The notes below the pieces were generated by a model, which had not been told where the DNA came from, searched no databases, and worked only from the letters and a program-made list of their open reading frames with translations. The translations under genes and the position numbers were made by a program. This document shows, one piece after another, positions 43,146 through 52,556 of a stretch of 64,000 nt of DNA (position 1 is the first letter of the stretch; every line of letters starts with the position of its first letter). Origin of the DNA: Mycolicibacterium rhodesiae NBB3 (lineage in GTDB: Bacteria > Actinomycetota > Actinomycetes > Mycobacteriales > Mycobacteriaceae); assembly GCF_000230895.2 (NCBI RefSeq), contig NC_016604.1, positions 5,022,001-5,086,000 of the forward strand, given 5' to 3'.

Positions 43146-45023
43146 TTAGTCGCCGGTGCGCTCGAAAGTGTCGGTGAAATCTCCACCGCCTGCGCACGCG
43201 CCGCCCGCCGCCACGGTCTGCTTTCCGCGCCCGGTGAGGAGCGCGATCGGATCGTCGAGCTGCCTGGGCATCGGATACTCGGCAGTGATCGTTATCTGTG
43301 CGCTGCCGCCCCCGGGGCACGGCGTGGTGCCCGCTTCGTTACGTGTCCACTTGTCCTGTGCGAAGATCAGCGTGACGACCCCGTCGGGAGCATGCATCAA
43401 ACTCATGCACCGATCGCCGGTGCGCAGGCAGTAAGTGTTGGTGGACAAGACGTTTCCGGGCAGAACCTTGCCGTCCGTGAATGTCGTCGTCTGCCGATAG
43501 GCGCCGTGCAGCGCCTCCGCCGGGCTGACCACCCGTGGCGGAAGGACCGCGGGATCCGCGACCTTGTTGCTGTCGGCATCGCCGGTGCGGGTGAACTTCA
43601 CGGTGCGTTTGGCGGCGCAGGCGCCGTTCGTGGACGCCCTCACGGATTCGCCGGACAACGTGCCGTCCGGGTGGGGTTGCAACGTGAAGATCACCCATAG
43701 CTCTTCGGGTTGGTCGCCGCCGCACTGAGCCGACGCGAGGCCCACCGCGATCCAGGTACCGCCTATCTGATCGAACGTCAGGTTCGACAACAGGGCCATC
43801 CCCGAACTGCTGATGTTCGCCGCTGTCGCGACGCATCCGCTGGCGCCGCATTCCGATCGGACAGCCCAATTGCTCGTTGTCGCAGGGGCATTCGGGACAG
43901 GCTTGTCGTCCAGATCCGTTCCGGGGCCGTAATCGGCGGTGTACGTGCCGGTGAACTCAGTGCCGCTCGGGGAAGCGGACGGTGAGCTGGTGAAGGACCC
44001 GTCGCGTTGAGTGAACGCCACCACACCCACGACGGCGGCCACGACCACGAGGGTGGTGAAGAAAACAAGAGCCCCGACGAGCAGACCCTGGTTTCGCCGG
44101 GGACGTTTCGGAGGCGGCGGGCCGGTCGGCGCGGGCATCGTGATACCGGCGTGCGGGTAGGAGTACGCCGGGGGTGACGGCGGTGGACGATAGAGGTTCG
44201 CCTGGCTCGATCCGCTGATGACTTCCTTTGCGGCGGAGGCCATGTCGACAGCGGTGCGGTAACGCTCCGCGGGTTGCTTGGCGAGGCCGGTGGCGATCAC
44301 CGCGTCGAGCGCCGTCGGGATGGTTCTACTCACCTCCGACGGTCTGGGAGGCGGCATGAAGATGTGCCCGCTGGCGACCCGTTCGAAGGTGTCGCCGGGG
44401 AAGGGCTGTTGACCGGTCACACATTCGTACAGCACGCATGCCAGCGCGTAGATGTCGGAGCTGGGGTTGGTCTGGTCTGAGCTGAAACGCTCTGGCGCCA
44501 TGTAGGCCCAGGTGCCGATGGTGGCCCCGGTCTGCGTCACCCCGTCCTCGGCGGTGCGGGCGATCCCGAAGTCGATGAGATATGCGAAGTCGTTCTCGTC
44601 GATCAAGATGTTCGAGGGTTTCACGTCTCGGTGCACGAGGCCCGTCTGATGCGCGGCGTGCAGTGCCGCGGCGATCTGCTCGATGATCGCCACCGCGCGT
44701 GGGGGTTCCAGTGGGCCGTTGTCGAGCAGGCTGTGCAGGTCGGTTCCGCCGATCAGCCGCATGGTGACGTAGAGGCGGCCGTCGATCTCGCCGAAATCGT
44801 AGATCGGTACCACGTGGCGGTCGTCCAACCGCGCGGCGGCACGAACCTCACGACGGAAGCGCTGCTCGAATTCGGGATCGTCACTCAGGTTTTGAAGCAG
44901 CATCTTGAGCGCGACAACGCGGTCGATCTGGGTGTCGTAGGCGCGCCAGACCTCGCCCATCCCGCCACGACCGAGCAATTCGATCAGCTGGTAGCGACCG
45001 AATGGCGTGCCTTCCACCGGCAT
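43146..45023 (-). CDS. transmembrane Ser/Thr protein kinase (Pkn family)
   Basis: A 625-residue eukaryote-like kinase. The catalytic domain (~residues 10-270) has the Gly loop LGRGGMGEVW, Lys in VALKML, HRD motif LVHRDVKPSNIL, DFG motif LIDFGIART, an activation segment with GVTQTGATIGTWAYMAPERF, and SDIYALACVLYE. A Pro-rich juxtamembrane linker follows (TGPPPPKRPRRNQG). There is one membrane helix (LLVGALVFFTTLVVVAAVVG) and ~270 extracytoplasmic residues with several Cys and Ser/Thr-rich patches. The layout matches mycobacterial PknE/F/H-type receptor kinases, but I cannot assign a specific orthologue. ATG at 45023; it is divergent from the DinB gene by 48 bp. Confidence 0.88.
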   Translation of the reverse strand: MPVEGTPFGRYQLIELLGRGGMGEVWRAYDTQIDRVVALKMLLQNLSDDPEFEQRFRREVRAAARLDDRHVVPIYDFGEIDGRLYVTMRLIGGTDLHSLLDNGPLEPPRAVAIIEQIAAALHAAHQTGLVHRDVKPSNILIDENDFAYLIDFGIARTAEDGVTQTGATIGTWAYMAPERFSSDQTNPSSDIYALACVLYECVTGQQPFPGDTFERVASGHIFMPPPRPSEVSRTIPTALDAVIATGLAKQPAERYRTAVDMASAAKEVISGSSQANLYRPPPSPPAYSYPHAGITMPAPTGPPPPKRPRRNQGLLVGALVFFTTLVVVAAVVGVVAFTQRDGSFTSSPSASPSGTEFTGTYTADYGPGTDLDDKPVPNAPATTSNWAVRSECGASGCVATAANISSSGMALLSNLTFDQIGGTWIAVGLASAQCGGDQPEELWVIFTLQPHPDGTLSGESVRASTNGACAAKRTVKFTRTGDADSNKVADPAVLPPRVVSPAEALHGAYRQTTTFTDGKVLPGNVLSTNTYCLRTGDRCMSLMHAPDGVVTLIFAQDKWTRNEAGTTPCPGGGSAQITITAEYPMPRQLDDPIALLTGRGKQTVAAGGACAGGGDFTDTFERTGD

Positions 45024-45071
45024 ACGATAACGGGCACTCGCCCCGATCGTGGTCGATAGGAGGGGTTGCCG

Positions 45072-45554
45072 ATGCCCGACAAGACTGACCAACGCCCTCC
45101 CCGGACTGGGGTAGGGGAGAAGGCGACGTTGATGGAGTTCCTCGACTACCTGCGTCGCGCGATGCTCTCAAACCTCGAAGGTGCCCCAGAACCGCAGGTG
45201 CGGACACCAGGCGTGCCGTCAGGAACAAGCGTGCTGGGCCTGGTGAAACACCTGAGCCATGTCGAGAGGTTCTACTTTCTCGGCGAGGACGTGAGCGACT
45301 GGAGCGCCACCTTCCGGCCCACCGCCGACGACACGATCGACAGCGTGGCCGCCTCCTATGCGGCGGCGGTCTCGCACGCCAACGAGATCATCGACGTATG
45401 CGAGGACTTGAGTCAGCCGGCCCCACATTCGGCACGACCACAGCCGGCGCCCGCCATGCGATGGATCCTCGTGCACATGATCGAAGAGACCGGTCGGCAT
45501 GCCGGTCACGCCGACATCCTGCGCGAACAGATCGACGGCGCGACCGGTCGATGA
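45072..45554 (+). CDS. DinB/DUF664 family protein
   Basis: A 160-residue four-helix-bundle protein of the DinB/DUF664 group. Three His positions suggestive of a metal site appear in LGLVKHLSHVERFYF and in VHMIEETGRHAGHADILREQ, the classic C-terminal signature. Relatives include bacillithiol/mycothiol-dependent S-transferases and DinB-like metalloproteins. ATG 45072 is chosen because an AGGAGGGG box lies 8 bp upstream; the TTG at 45066 would be too close to it. Convergent with the FKBP gene, 7 bp apart. Confidence 0.85.
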   Translation: MPDKTDQRPPRTGVGEKATLMEFLDYLRRAMLSNLEGAPEPQVRTPGVPSGTSVLGLVKHLSHVERFYFLGEDVSDWSATFRPTADDTIDSVAASYAAAVSHANEIIDVCEDLSQPAPHSARPQPAPAMRWILVHMIEETGRHAGHADILREQIDGATGR

Positions 45555-45561
45555 ACCGTGG

Positions 45562-46227
45562 CTAGCCCGCGGCGTCCAGTATCTTGATCGCGAAGATGAG
45601 CGTGTCGCCCGGCTGGATCCCGGCCGCGGGCTGACCGTCGGCGTAACCGTCGGCCGAGGTCATCGCGACAGCGACGGTGGACCCGACTTTCTGTCCGGCG
45701 ATGGCCTTCTGGAAACCCGTCACGACCCCGGTGAGCGGAAATTGCTCGGGGGCACCGCGTTCGTAGCTGTTGTCGAACACCGATCCGTCACGCCCGTTCA
45801 CGCCCATGTAGCAGACCGACACCGTCGCGGTGGGCGAGACGACCGGGCCGTCACCGGCCTGCAGCGTGTGCACCTGCGTCTCGGTGACGCTGAATGGGCT
45901 GTCCACCTTGATGTTTGGTGCCGTCGTATCCGTGGACCCGGTCACCGCGACACTGCCGGTGGCCCCTGGCAGCGTCCACTCGGGCGTGCCGTTGTCGGCC
46001 GGGGCCGTCGTCGGGCACGTGCTGGCCGCCGCTGAGGTCGGCGGTGCCGCCGGCCGTTGCGTTTGGGTCACCGAAAACGGGTCGGCCGCCGAGGTGCTGG
46101 TGGACGACGAGCTGGCCGACGAGGTCTCCGTATCGGACCCGCACGCGGCGAGCGTCGTCGCGAGCAAGGCGCCGCCGGCGACTAGCACAACCGAAGAGGA
46201 CACGCGAGAGAAGTTCACGGTCGTCAC
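45562..46227 (-). CDS. lipoprotein FKBP-type peptidyl-prolyl isomerase
   Basis: A 221-residue exported lipoprotein. It has a signal peptide with lipobox TTLAACG (lipidated Cys), a Ser/Thr-rich linker and an FKBP domain towards the C-terminus. That domain has the motifs GDGPVVSPTATVSVCYMGV, SVFDNSYERGAPEQFPL, VVTGFQKAIAGQKVGS and PAAGIQPGDTLIFAIKILD. It should catalyse cis-trans isomerisation of prolyl bonds in proteins outside the membrane. GTG 46227 is preferred; a second GTG at 46218 would also give a signal peptide. Confidence 0.85.
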   Translation of the reverse strand: MTTVNFSRVSSSVVLVAGGALLATTLAACGSDTETSSASSSSTSTSAADPFSVTQTQRPAAPPTSAAASTCPTTAPADNGTPEWTLPGATGSVAVTGSTDTTAPNIKVDSPFSVTETQVHTLQAGDGPVVSPTATVSVCYMGVNGRDGSVFDNSYERGAPEQFPLTGVVTGFQKAIAGQKVGSTVAVAMTSADGYADGQPAAGIQPGDTLIFAIKILDAAG

Positions 46228-46276
46228 GCTACAGCCGCCTGACACGGCGGCTGCCGATAGGTCTTTACCGGCGTTT

Positions 46277-46612
46277 TCAGCAGAACTGGTACTCGACGTC
46301 CCAGTAATCTCCGGCCCACTTCGCCGCGAATTGACCGCCGAGTGCCGGGTTGGCGTCGTGGATCATTCCCGTGCCGCCCTGCGGAGTGAATCCGGGCGGA
46401 TCCCAGGTGATCGACTCGAAGACCGGCGGGCTGTCGGGGGTGCAGTTCATCTGCTTGACGATGTAGCCGTCCGCGATCGCGAACTCCGCGTTGTCCTGCG
46501 TTTGGACTGGCGTGTACGGATCCGCGCCGGCTGCGGGTGCCTGGGCGATGAGCGCGGCGACGCCGACGGCGGACAGCACCGCGGCGACTCTGCGGTGGAA
46601 CGGCTTGCGCAT
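46277..46612 (-). CDS. small secreted protein of unknown function
   Basis: A 111-residue protein with a signal peptide (RRVAAVLSAVGVAALIAQAPAAGA, read as two overlapping hydrophobic runs) and an acidic, Trp-rich mature part. Two Cys (VKQMNCTPDS and the C-terminal YQFC) could form a disulfide. No family is recognised. The basic N-terminus and cleavage site AAGA-DP are good for Sec export. Confidence 0.65.
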   Translation of the reverse strand: MRKPFHRRVAAVLSAVGVAALIAQAPAAGADPYTPVQTQDNAEFAIADGYIVKQMNCTPDSPPVFESITWDPPGFTPQGGTGMIHDANPALGGQFAAKWAGDYWDVEYQFC

Positions 46613-46754
46613 GACTTCCCCTCGAAGTTGATGGTGGTAGGAGTATCCATCGCAAACGCTGCCGGTGTTGACGAAATGCAGGGGCTCCGATGATGAGTTT
46701 GTCCCGCTGTGAAGGTCTATTCATCGACGCAATTTGAGTTGGAGGAGCGAAGCG

Positions 46755-47609
46755 ATGGGAACCAAGCCTTCGCGTAGTGGCTATCTGCCCATCAACGGGC
46801 TGAAGCTCTACTACGAGGTGTACGGAGAGCTCGGCACCGTCAGACCTCCGCTGTTGTTGATACCTGGCGCGTTCATGGCCACCGATTCGATGCAGCAGTG
46901 GGTGAACGCATTCGCCGAGACGCGCACGGTGATCGTCTTCGATCAGCAAGGACACGGCCGCACGCAAGATTCGCCGCGCGAGATGTCCTATGACCAGTTC
47001 GGTGACGATGCAGCGGAGTTGTTGCGGGCCTTGGGAGTTCAGCGTGCCGATGTGATGGGTTACTCGCAGGGTGGCGGGGTCGCGCTTCAACTCGCCATCC
47101 GTCACCCGTCGCTCGTCGACAAGTTGGTCTCGATGTCGGCCACCTTTCGCGTCGACGGTTGGTACCCGTCGGTGGTCGAAGCCATCGGCGGCCTCAGCGC
47201 GAAAGACTTCGCAGGCACGCCCGTCGAGGCGGCTTTCAAGGCACACACGCCCGATGCGGACGCCTACGCGACCTACCTCGAGAAGATGAAGGTGCTGAAC
47301 GTCGACGATCAGCAGATCAGCGACGAGCAGATGCGGTCGATCTCGGCCAAGACGATGGTGATCGTCGGTGATGCGGACGGTGTGACGCTCGACCATGCGG
47401 TAGCAATGTTCAAGCTGCGTGGCGGGGGCGATGAGCAGGCGGCCGCGACGGGAGTGCTGCAGAACGCTCCGGCCGCCCGCTTGGTGGTGCTGCCCGCGAC
47501 GTCGCATATCGGTGTCGCGGGGGAGTCGGCTGTCCTTGTGCCGATGGTGACCGCATTTCTCGATGATGGGCCGCCGACGACGCCGGCACTCTTCGAGAGT
47601 GAGGAATGA
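46755..47609 (+). CDS. alpha/beta hydrolase
   Basis: A 284-residue protein. It has the oxyanion-hole region LLLIPGAFMATD, the nucleophile elbow MGYSQGGGVALQLA (Ser), an acidic residue in IVGDADGVTLDH and His in LPATSHIGVAG. This is the classic lipase/esterase-type alpha/beta hydrolase; the substrate is unknown. The ATG at 46755 has a strong GGAGGAG 7 bp upstream. Its stop overlaps the start of the following open frame (ATGA), so the two were translationally coupled. No signal peptide, so cytoplasmic. Confidence 0.85.
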   Translation: MGTKPSRSGYLPINGLKLYYEVYGELGTVRPPLLLIPGAFMATDSMQQWVNAFAETRTVIVFDQQGHGRTQDSPREMSYDQFGDDAAELLRALGVQRADVMGYSQGGGVALQLAIRHPSLVDKLVSMSATFRVDGWYPSVVEAIGGLSAKDFAGTPVEAAFKAHTPDADAYATYLEKMKVLNVDDQQISDEQMRSISAKTMVIVGDADGVTLDHAVAMFKLRGGGDEQAAATGVLQNAPAARLVVLPATSHIGVAGESAVLVPMVTAFLDDGPPTTPALFESEE

Positions 47610-47966
47610 CCCAACGGACCGACCGGTGGTGGAGGCAACCGGATCAGTACGACTGGCTCAGCGCGTATTTGAACGAGCGCGGTCTGCAGATGATCTGGCG
47701 TGGGGAGCTTCGCGTTCCACGGGCCGCGGCCGTCATGGGCTGGGCCGGCGCACGACTGGCCGATCATTGCGCTGGCGGTGATGTGCGCGGTGGGGTTGGT
47801 GCTGACCGTGCGCCGGCGGCCGCGGACGTGGATGGCAGCGGCCGCAATCTTTCTGATCGCGTTCGATCGCCTATGCCGCAGGCCGTTCGGATTCGCCGCC
47901 TCGGCTTTGGGAGCAGCCGACCGTAGATCGGGGATCGGCGGTCCTGAGACCCGCGAGCGTCAGTAA
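47606..47966 (+). pseudogene. frameshifted remnant of a membrane protein (possibly the N-terminus of a GGDEF-type protein)
   Basis: The first frame encodes a convincing N-terminus, TDRWWRQPDQYDWLSAYLNE, then loses protein character near 47700. A shifted frame then continues with a membrane segment, DWPIIALAVMCAVGLVLTV and WMAAAAIFLIAFD, and stops at 47966. The two halves look like one protein broken by a frameshift. The opening motif resembles the N-terminus of mycobacterial membrane GGDEF proteins as I recall it, but no GGDEF domain follows. It overlaps the hydrolase stop by 4 bp and ends against the convergent metallo-hydrolase gene. Confidence 0.5.
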
Positions 47967-48871
47967 TCCCAAGCGGCGGGGACACACCGGAAGACGTCGC
48001 CCTGGGTCGCCACATGGCAGACCGACGGGAACGGCAGGTGAGTGGCCACCAGCGCCTCGCCAGTTGCCGACAGCTCACGTAAGAGTTGGATGCGGACGCG
48101 CGCGGACTCGTCAGGATCGTGTTCGAAACCGTTGTGCCACTCCGGGTTGTCGAACCCCGGCGCGAACACCGAGTCGCCCGCGAACGTCAGCCGATCACCG
48201 CCGGACGCGAGCCGCACGATGCTGTGCCCGGGGGTGTGGCCGCCGTTGCGCGCGACGAGCACGCCGGGTGCCACCTCGTAGTCGGTTTCGAATGTCCGCA
48301 TTTTGCCGCGGTATTCGTTCAGGAATCGAGAGGCGATCGACCGAAGTGCGTCCGGCACCGGTGCCGGCATATCGGTGTGGGAGAAGTCGGGCGCCTCCCA
48401 GAACTCGGCCTCACGGGTCGCCACGTGGACCTTGAGGTCCGGGCGCAGCCGTTCCTTCAGGCCCTCGGTGAGCAGCCCTCCGACGTGGTCCATGTGCAGG
48501 TGGGTGAGCACCACGTCGGTCACCGCGGAGGGGTCGATGCCTGCGGCCTCCAGCCGGTGGACCGTCTGCCCAGCGCGAGGGAAGTCCGGGAACTCGACCC
48601 CGAGTCCGGCGTCGACGAGGATGGTCTGGGCGCCGCTGCGCACCACGACCACGTTCAGCGGCCAGTCGAGCACATCCTGCGGCAGAAACATGTCGTTGAG
48701 CCACTCCCCGTACTCGGCGGGATCGGCGTTGGTTGCCATCGTTCGGGCCGTGATCGGCAGCACCCCGTCGCTGATCACGAGGACCTCGATGTCGCCGACC
48801 TGTACCGCGTAGCGCGAGGGAACCAGCTCGTCGAGTCCTGCGCTGCCGAGTGCAATGCTGTCCACGCTCAT
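47960..48871 (-). CDS. metallo-beta-lactamase-fold hydrolase
   Basis: A 303-residue MBL protein with an intact metal site: VLTHLHMDHVGG (HxHxDH), NGGHTPGHSIVRLA, FAGDSVFAPGF and a late His (VATHLPFPS). The N-terminal part (VGDIEVLVISDGVLPI) and the Ser/Pro-poor middle fit the lactonase/quorum-quenching-like or aryl-hydrolase MBL branch. The substrate is not determinable. The ATG at 48871 begins MSVDSIALGSAGL. It has no signal peptide. Unlike the MBL-fold gene at 20441-21091, this one should be catalytically competent. Confidence 0.85.
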   Translation of the reverse strand: MSVDSIALGSAGLDELVPSRYAVQVGDIEVLVISDGVLPITARTMATNADPAEYGEWLNDMFLPQDVLDWPLNVVVVRSGAQTILVDAGLGVEFPDFPRAGQTVHRLEAAGIDPSAVTDVVLTHLHMDHVGGLLTEGLKERLRPDLKVHVATREAEFWEAPDFSHTDMPAPVPDALRSIASRFLNEYRGKMRTFETDYEVAPGVLVARNGGHTPGHSIVRLASGGDRLTFAGDSVFAPGFDNPEWHNGFEHDPDESARVRIQLLRELSATGEALVATHLPFPSVCHVATQGDVFRCVPAAWDY

Positions 48872-49127
48872 GTTTCTCCTGGCTGTAGTGGCTGAAGACA
48901 AGGTGAGATCACCTGTCTGATCCGTGGAACGCCGCCCGGGGGCGGCATTTATCCCTCGCGCAGGACTGCGCGTCTTACCCCGTGGATAGCAAACCCTTCC
49001 CTTTCGGAAGTGGAATCTGGCGTCTCAGCGATTACGCAGGGATAGCCGGCCGTCGGAGACTTACTTCACCACCTAAGAAAGCGGCATCCGCCGGACGCCG
49101 AGCCCCAAGACCCAAGGAGACACCACC

Positions 49128-49553
49128 ATGAGGCTTTCGACCACCAACCGCCCAACCACAGTTTCCGCGCAGTCACGGCGGATGACACGCACCACGCTGA
49201 CCGCAGGTGTACTTGCCCTCGCCGCAATACCGTTCGGGGCCATCGCCGTCGCGAATGCCACCTACAAGGAATCCGACTTCGCGTCATGCCTGGAGCGCGA
49301 CATGCCGACCGACTACTGCTGCGAACACGCCGGCGGCGTTATGCGCAACGGCGCCTGCATCAATCCGGATGACCTCCTGCAGTCCAGCGGAGGAGCCGTC
49401 TTGGAGACGCAGCCGAATCCGCCGAAGAAGTTTCCGCCGATCGTGAACACCGATTTGTCCTCGGGAACTTTTGTGGATGTCCAGCCCGCACCGCCGACGA
49501 GGGTTCCGTCACGTGGAGCCGTCGATGGGCCCGTGCTGACCACGTCGCGGTAA
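49128..49553 (+). CDS. small secreted Cys-containing protein
   Basis: A 141-residue protein with a signal peptide (TTLTAGVLALAAIPFGAIAV). Four or five Cys are clustered in SCLERDMPTDYCCEHAGG and RNGACINPDD, followed by a Pro-rich tail. The Cys cluster suggests a disulfide-stabilised small domain; no family is recognised. The ATG at 49128 has AAGGAG about 9 bp upstream. The 256-bp region before it holds no gene and no promoter I could identify. Confidence 0.7.
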   Translation: MRLSTTNRPTTVSAQSRRMTRTTLTAGVLALAAIPFGAIAVANATYKESDFASCLERDMPTDYCCEHAGGVMRNGACINPDDLLQSSGGAVLETQPNPPKKFPPIVNTDLSSGTFVDVQPAPPTRVPSRGAVDGPVLTTSR

Positions 49554-49632
49554 AGCGGCGCTGGGGACCGCACCTGGTTCCGGTCCGCAGAGTTATCCAT
49601 GTCGACGGAGCGATCTGGGGGAGTATCACCAG

Positions 49633-50837
49633 ATGCCCAGATCGGGGGAGCATGTCGTCGTGTGCGGCGCCAGCATGGCGGGGCTGCTCGCGGCCTGGGT
49701 GCTCTCGGAGTTCTACGAGTCGGTCACCGTCGTCGAACGAGACGTACTGCCGGCACGGGCGGTGCAGCGACGTGGCGTGTCTCAGGGCCGCCATCTGCAC
49801 ATGTTGTTGACGCGTGGACTCTCGCATCCGGTGGAGCTGTTCCCGGCCTGCTCGATGATCTGGTGGACGACGGAGCCTTGTTGCTCGACGGCACCGATCC
49901 GTCGGCGTTCCACATCCGGGTCGGCCGTAGCGAGATGGCGTTCGATGGGACGTTGACCAGGGCCGAAGGATTTGGTGATCTCGCTGGCCAGCCGACCGCT
50001 GCTCGAGCACCACGTTCGGCGGAGGGTACGCGCGATTCCGAACGTCGCCTTCCCCGACGGCCATGACGTCCTGGAACCGAGCGTCGAGTCAGGCCGCGTC
50101 ACCGGCTGCCGCGTCGTGCACCGCGAGACCGGTGACGAACGCCGACTGGGCTGCATCGTGTTCACCGATGCGGCGGGCCGGGCGGGCCCGAACGCCGGCA
50201 CTCCTCGAGGCGAATGGTTATCGACGGCCTCCGGAGAAGACGTATCCGGTGCGGTTGATCTATTCGAGTCAGTTCTTTCGGAGAGCGCACAGTGCGCTTG
50301 ACCGGAAGGTCGTCATGGCCAGCGCCAGCGACGTGCCGGGCTTCCTGGGACGCGGCGGCAGAGCTGCTGCCTGCGGACGTCAGTGCCGGGTTGCGGGTCG
50401 CAGAACCCATCGGCGGGGTGTCTGTTCAGCATTACCCGGTCAGCACCTGGCGCGGTTACGACAAGCTGCGCCGCTTACCCGCAGGCCTGCTCGTCATAGG
50501 CGACGCGATGTGCAGTCTCAATCCGATGTGGGGGCAGGGGATGACGTCCTCGGCGTTGCTGGCGATGGTCCTGCACGTGTCTGGTGTCCTGCGCCGAGGA
50601 TCTGCAGCAGCCCCACTTCAGTGGCGTCGCCAAGAAGTCGCGCCGATCTGGCGAGGGCTCGATTTCTCCGTTGCACCGGCCGACGATTGGACGCGGGCTC
50701 CTAAGCGGCTGGTCAACAGAATTGCCGACAAGGTGTGGTCGGCAGCCGAAACCGGCATCGTCCTCACCGAAACGTTTGTGCGGACAATCGAATCGCTCGA
50801 CCCGATCACGATCTGGATCCAGGGCCGGCCACGCTGA
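49633..50837 (+). pseudogene. decayed FAD-dependent monooxygenase/oxidoreductase
   Basis: Pieces of one FAD-binding monooxygenase are spread over all three forward frames. An FAD-motif start is VVVCGASMAGLLAAWVLSEF (49633 on). After a shift near 49830 comes DDGALLLDGTDPSAFHIRVG. A further shift near 49972 gives SRPLLEHHVRRRVRAIPNVA, and another near 50170 leads into RRPPEKTYPVRLIYSSQFF. From ~50330 the last frame has LLVIGDAMCSLNPMWGQGM, the second FAD motif, and runs to a stop at 50837. At least four frame changes, in a window whose other genes are intact, argue for a dead gene rather than sequencing error. It lies next to the NRPS locus. Confidence 0.8.
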
Positions 50838-50942
50838 AAACGCATTGAGGGCAGTTGGCGATAATTCGGTCTACGTCTCGATAGTTCGTCACGGTGGGGT
50901 TGTTTGTGGTGCCGCCGCGGCGCGCGTATCCCGAGTGCTGAC

Positions 50943-52556
50943 TCAGTTCGGCGGCGCCGCCTTGATCCGGGTCGAACTTGCTGGCTTTCTCGGGAGGAAA
51001 GCCGCCGGGATCAACGTCAACGCAATCAACACGATCGCTACGCCAAACACCGTTGTATAGGCGTGGGATAGATCGTGCTGCACGGTAGCCATAAAATCGG
51101 GAGCCAGGGCGGGAGGCGGTATCGCAGCTGGGTCGACGCGCATCCCGGTTTCGGCGGCCTGATGCTGCAGTGTCGCCATTGTGGTTGCGGCGGAAATGTT
51201 CTCGCTGCGGCCGAGCTGATTGGTCAAGAGCACTGACATCAGGGCGCTGCCAACCGCGCTAGCAAACATTTCGGTGAGTGCGATCAGCGTGGAACCCCGC
51301 GCGATCTGGTGCTCTGCGAGCGTTTGCACCGCAGATGCCGACAGCGGCAACAGGGCGCATCCGGCGCCCATGCCCGTGATCACCATCGCAAGGAGCAGAT
51401 TCGGCGAGTAGTGCCATTGCTTGGCAATCCCGAAAGTAAAAATTCCCATGCCGGTAACTATTACGGAGAGACCGACTAGCGCGATCTTTCCGGGACCGTA
51501 CTTGTCCATAAGCACACCAGCGAGCGGCATGGTCAGCATGGTGCCGACCGCTGCGGGGATCATATGCAGCCCCGCTTCCAGAGGCGTGTGGTGCATCAGC
51601 TGCTGAAAAAAGCTCGGGATTAGTAGAGCGACGGACCCGCCGACGACGTAGATAAACACTCCAACGTTGGCCACGCCGACAGCCCGATTGGTCAACAACC
51701 GGAAGTCAATAAGCGGATGAACCGCGCAGTGCAGCGCGTGCAAGACGAAGGTAGTGATCAACAAAAAACCGATGATCATCGGTATCCACACACGAGGATC
51801 AGCTACCGTGCCGCGCGCAGGGATCTCCGACAGTCCGTATAGGAATGCGGCGACGCCAGGTGACAACAGCACCATGCCAACGAAATCAAAAGTCTCGGAA
51901 GATGTCGATCTGTCGCGCGGGAAGAGAATCGCAGCCAAGAGGAATGCCGCCAGTCCCACCGGCAGGTTGATGAGGAACAACCACTCCCAGCCGTAAGTTC
52001 GGATAAGCCATCCGCCGAGGATTGGCCCACAAAGTGGGGCGAGCACCATCGGTATCGCTGCTATCGCGATGATGCGTCCCAGCCGGGTCGGGCCTGCTTC
52101 GCGCCTCAAGATAATCACTGTGAGTGGCATCAAAATCCCGCCACCGACGCCCTGTATCACGCGAAATATGATCAGGAGCAATATGTTTGGGGCTACGGCG
52201 CATAGCAGCGATCCGAGGGAGAACGCGAGAACCGACCCCATGAAGAGCCGTTTGGTGCCGAACCGGTCTGCTGCCCAACCGGTCATAGGAGTCACGGTGG
52301 CCAGCCCCAGAATGTAGCCAGCCACTGTCCAGCCGACGACAGCCTGCGTGGAGTGAAACTCAACGACGAACGTCCGTTGAGCGACAGCGACGATGGTGGC
52401 ATCCAGGCTGGCCATCACTGAGATGAGCAGGCATACGCCGCCGATCTGCATGAGTCGGGCGTCCAGCCGGTCGGGGTACTTGTGGTTGGCCACCGTGAGC
52501 GTCATTGATTTCTGGTGCTTCGGATCGACGGCGCGGTCCCCCATGGCCAGTAGCAT
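50943..52556 (-). CDS. MFS drug/metabolite exporter, DHA2 (EmrB/QacA) family
   Basis: About 537 residues with roughly fourteen membrane helices, as in the DHA2 group. The first helix region is GGVCLLISVMASLDATIVAV. Motif A follows helix 2 (GWAADRFGTKRLFMGS), then FRVIQGVGGGILMPL and motif C APLCGPILGGWLI. It ends in a short basic cytosolic tail. It is a proton-driven exporter, here plausibly for the peptide made by the divergent NRPS genes. ATG 52556 is chosen because AGGAAGG precedes it by 4 bp; ATGs at 52544 and 52505 remain possible. Confidence 0.88.
   Translation of the reverse strand: MLLAMGDRAVDPKHQKSMTLTVANHKYPDRLDARLMQIGGVCLLISVMASLDATIVAVAQRTFVVEFHSTQAVVGWTVAGYILGLATVTPMTGWAADRFGTKRLFMGSVLAFSLGSLLCAVAPNILLLIIFRVIQGVGGGILMPLTVIILRREAGPTRLGRIIAIAAIPMVLAPLCGPILGGWLIRTYGWEWLFLINLPVGLAAFLLAAILFPRDRSTSSETFDFVGMVLLSPGVAAFLYGLSEIPARGTVADPRVWIPMIIGFLLITTFVLHALHCAVHPLIDFRLLTNRAVGVANVGVFIYVVGGSVALLIPSFFQQLMHHTPLEAGLHMIPAAVGTMLTMPLAGVLMDKYGPGKIALVGLSVIVTGMGIFTFGIAKQWHYSPNLLLAMVITGMGAGCALLPLSASAVQTLAEHQIARGSTLIALTEMFASAVGSALMSVLLTNQLGRSENISAATTMATLQHQAAETGMRVDPAAIPPPALAPDFMATVQHDLSHAYTTVFGVAIVLIALTLIPAAFLPRKPASSTRIKAAPPN

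Noticed and set aside
49565..49585. GGACCG/CGGTCC hairpin after the secreted Cys protein as a terminator
   Set aside because: Only a 6-bp stem with a 9-nt loop; too weak to call.
49633..50837. Several short independent genes instead of one pseudogene
   Set aside because: The fragments line up in order as parts of a single FAD monooxygenase, with the two FAD motifs at opposite ends.
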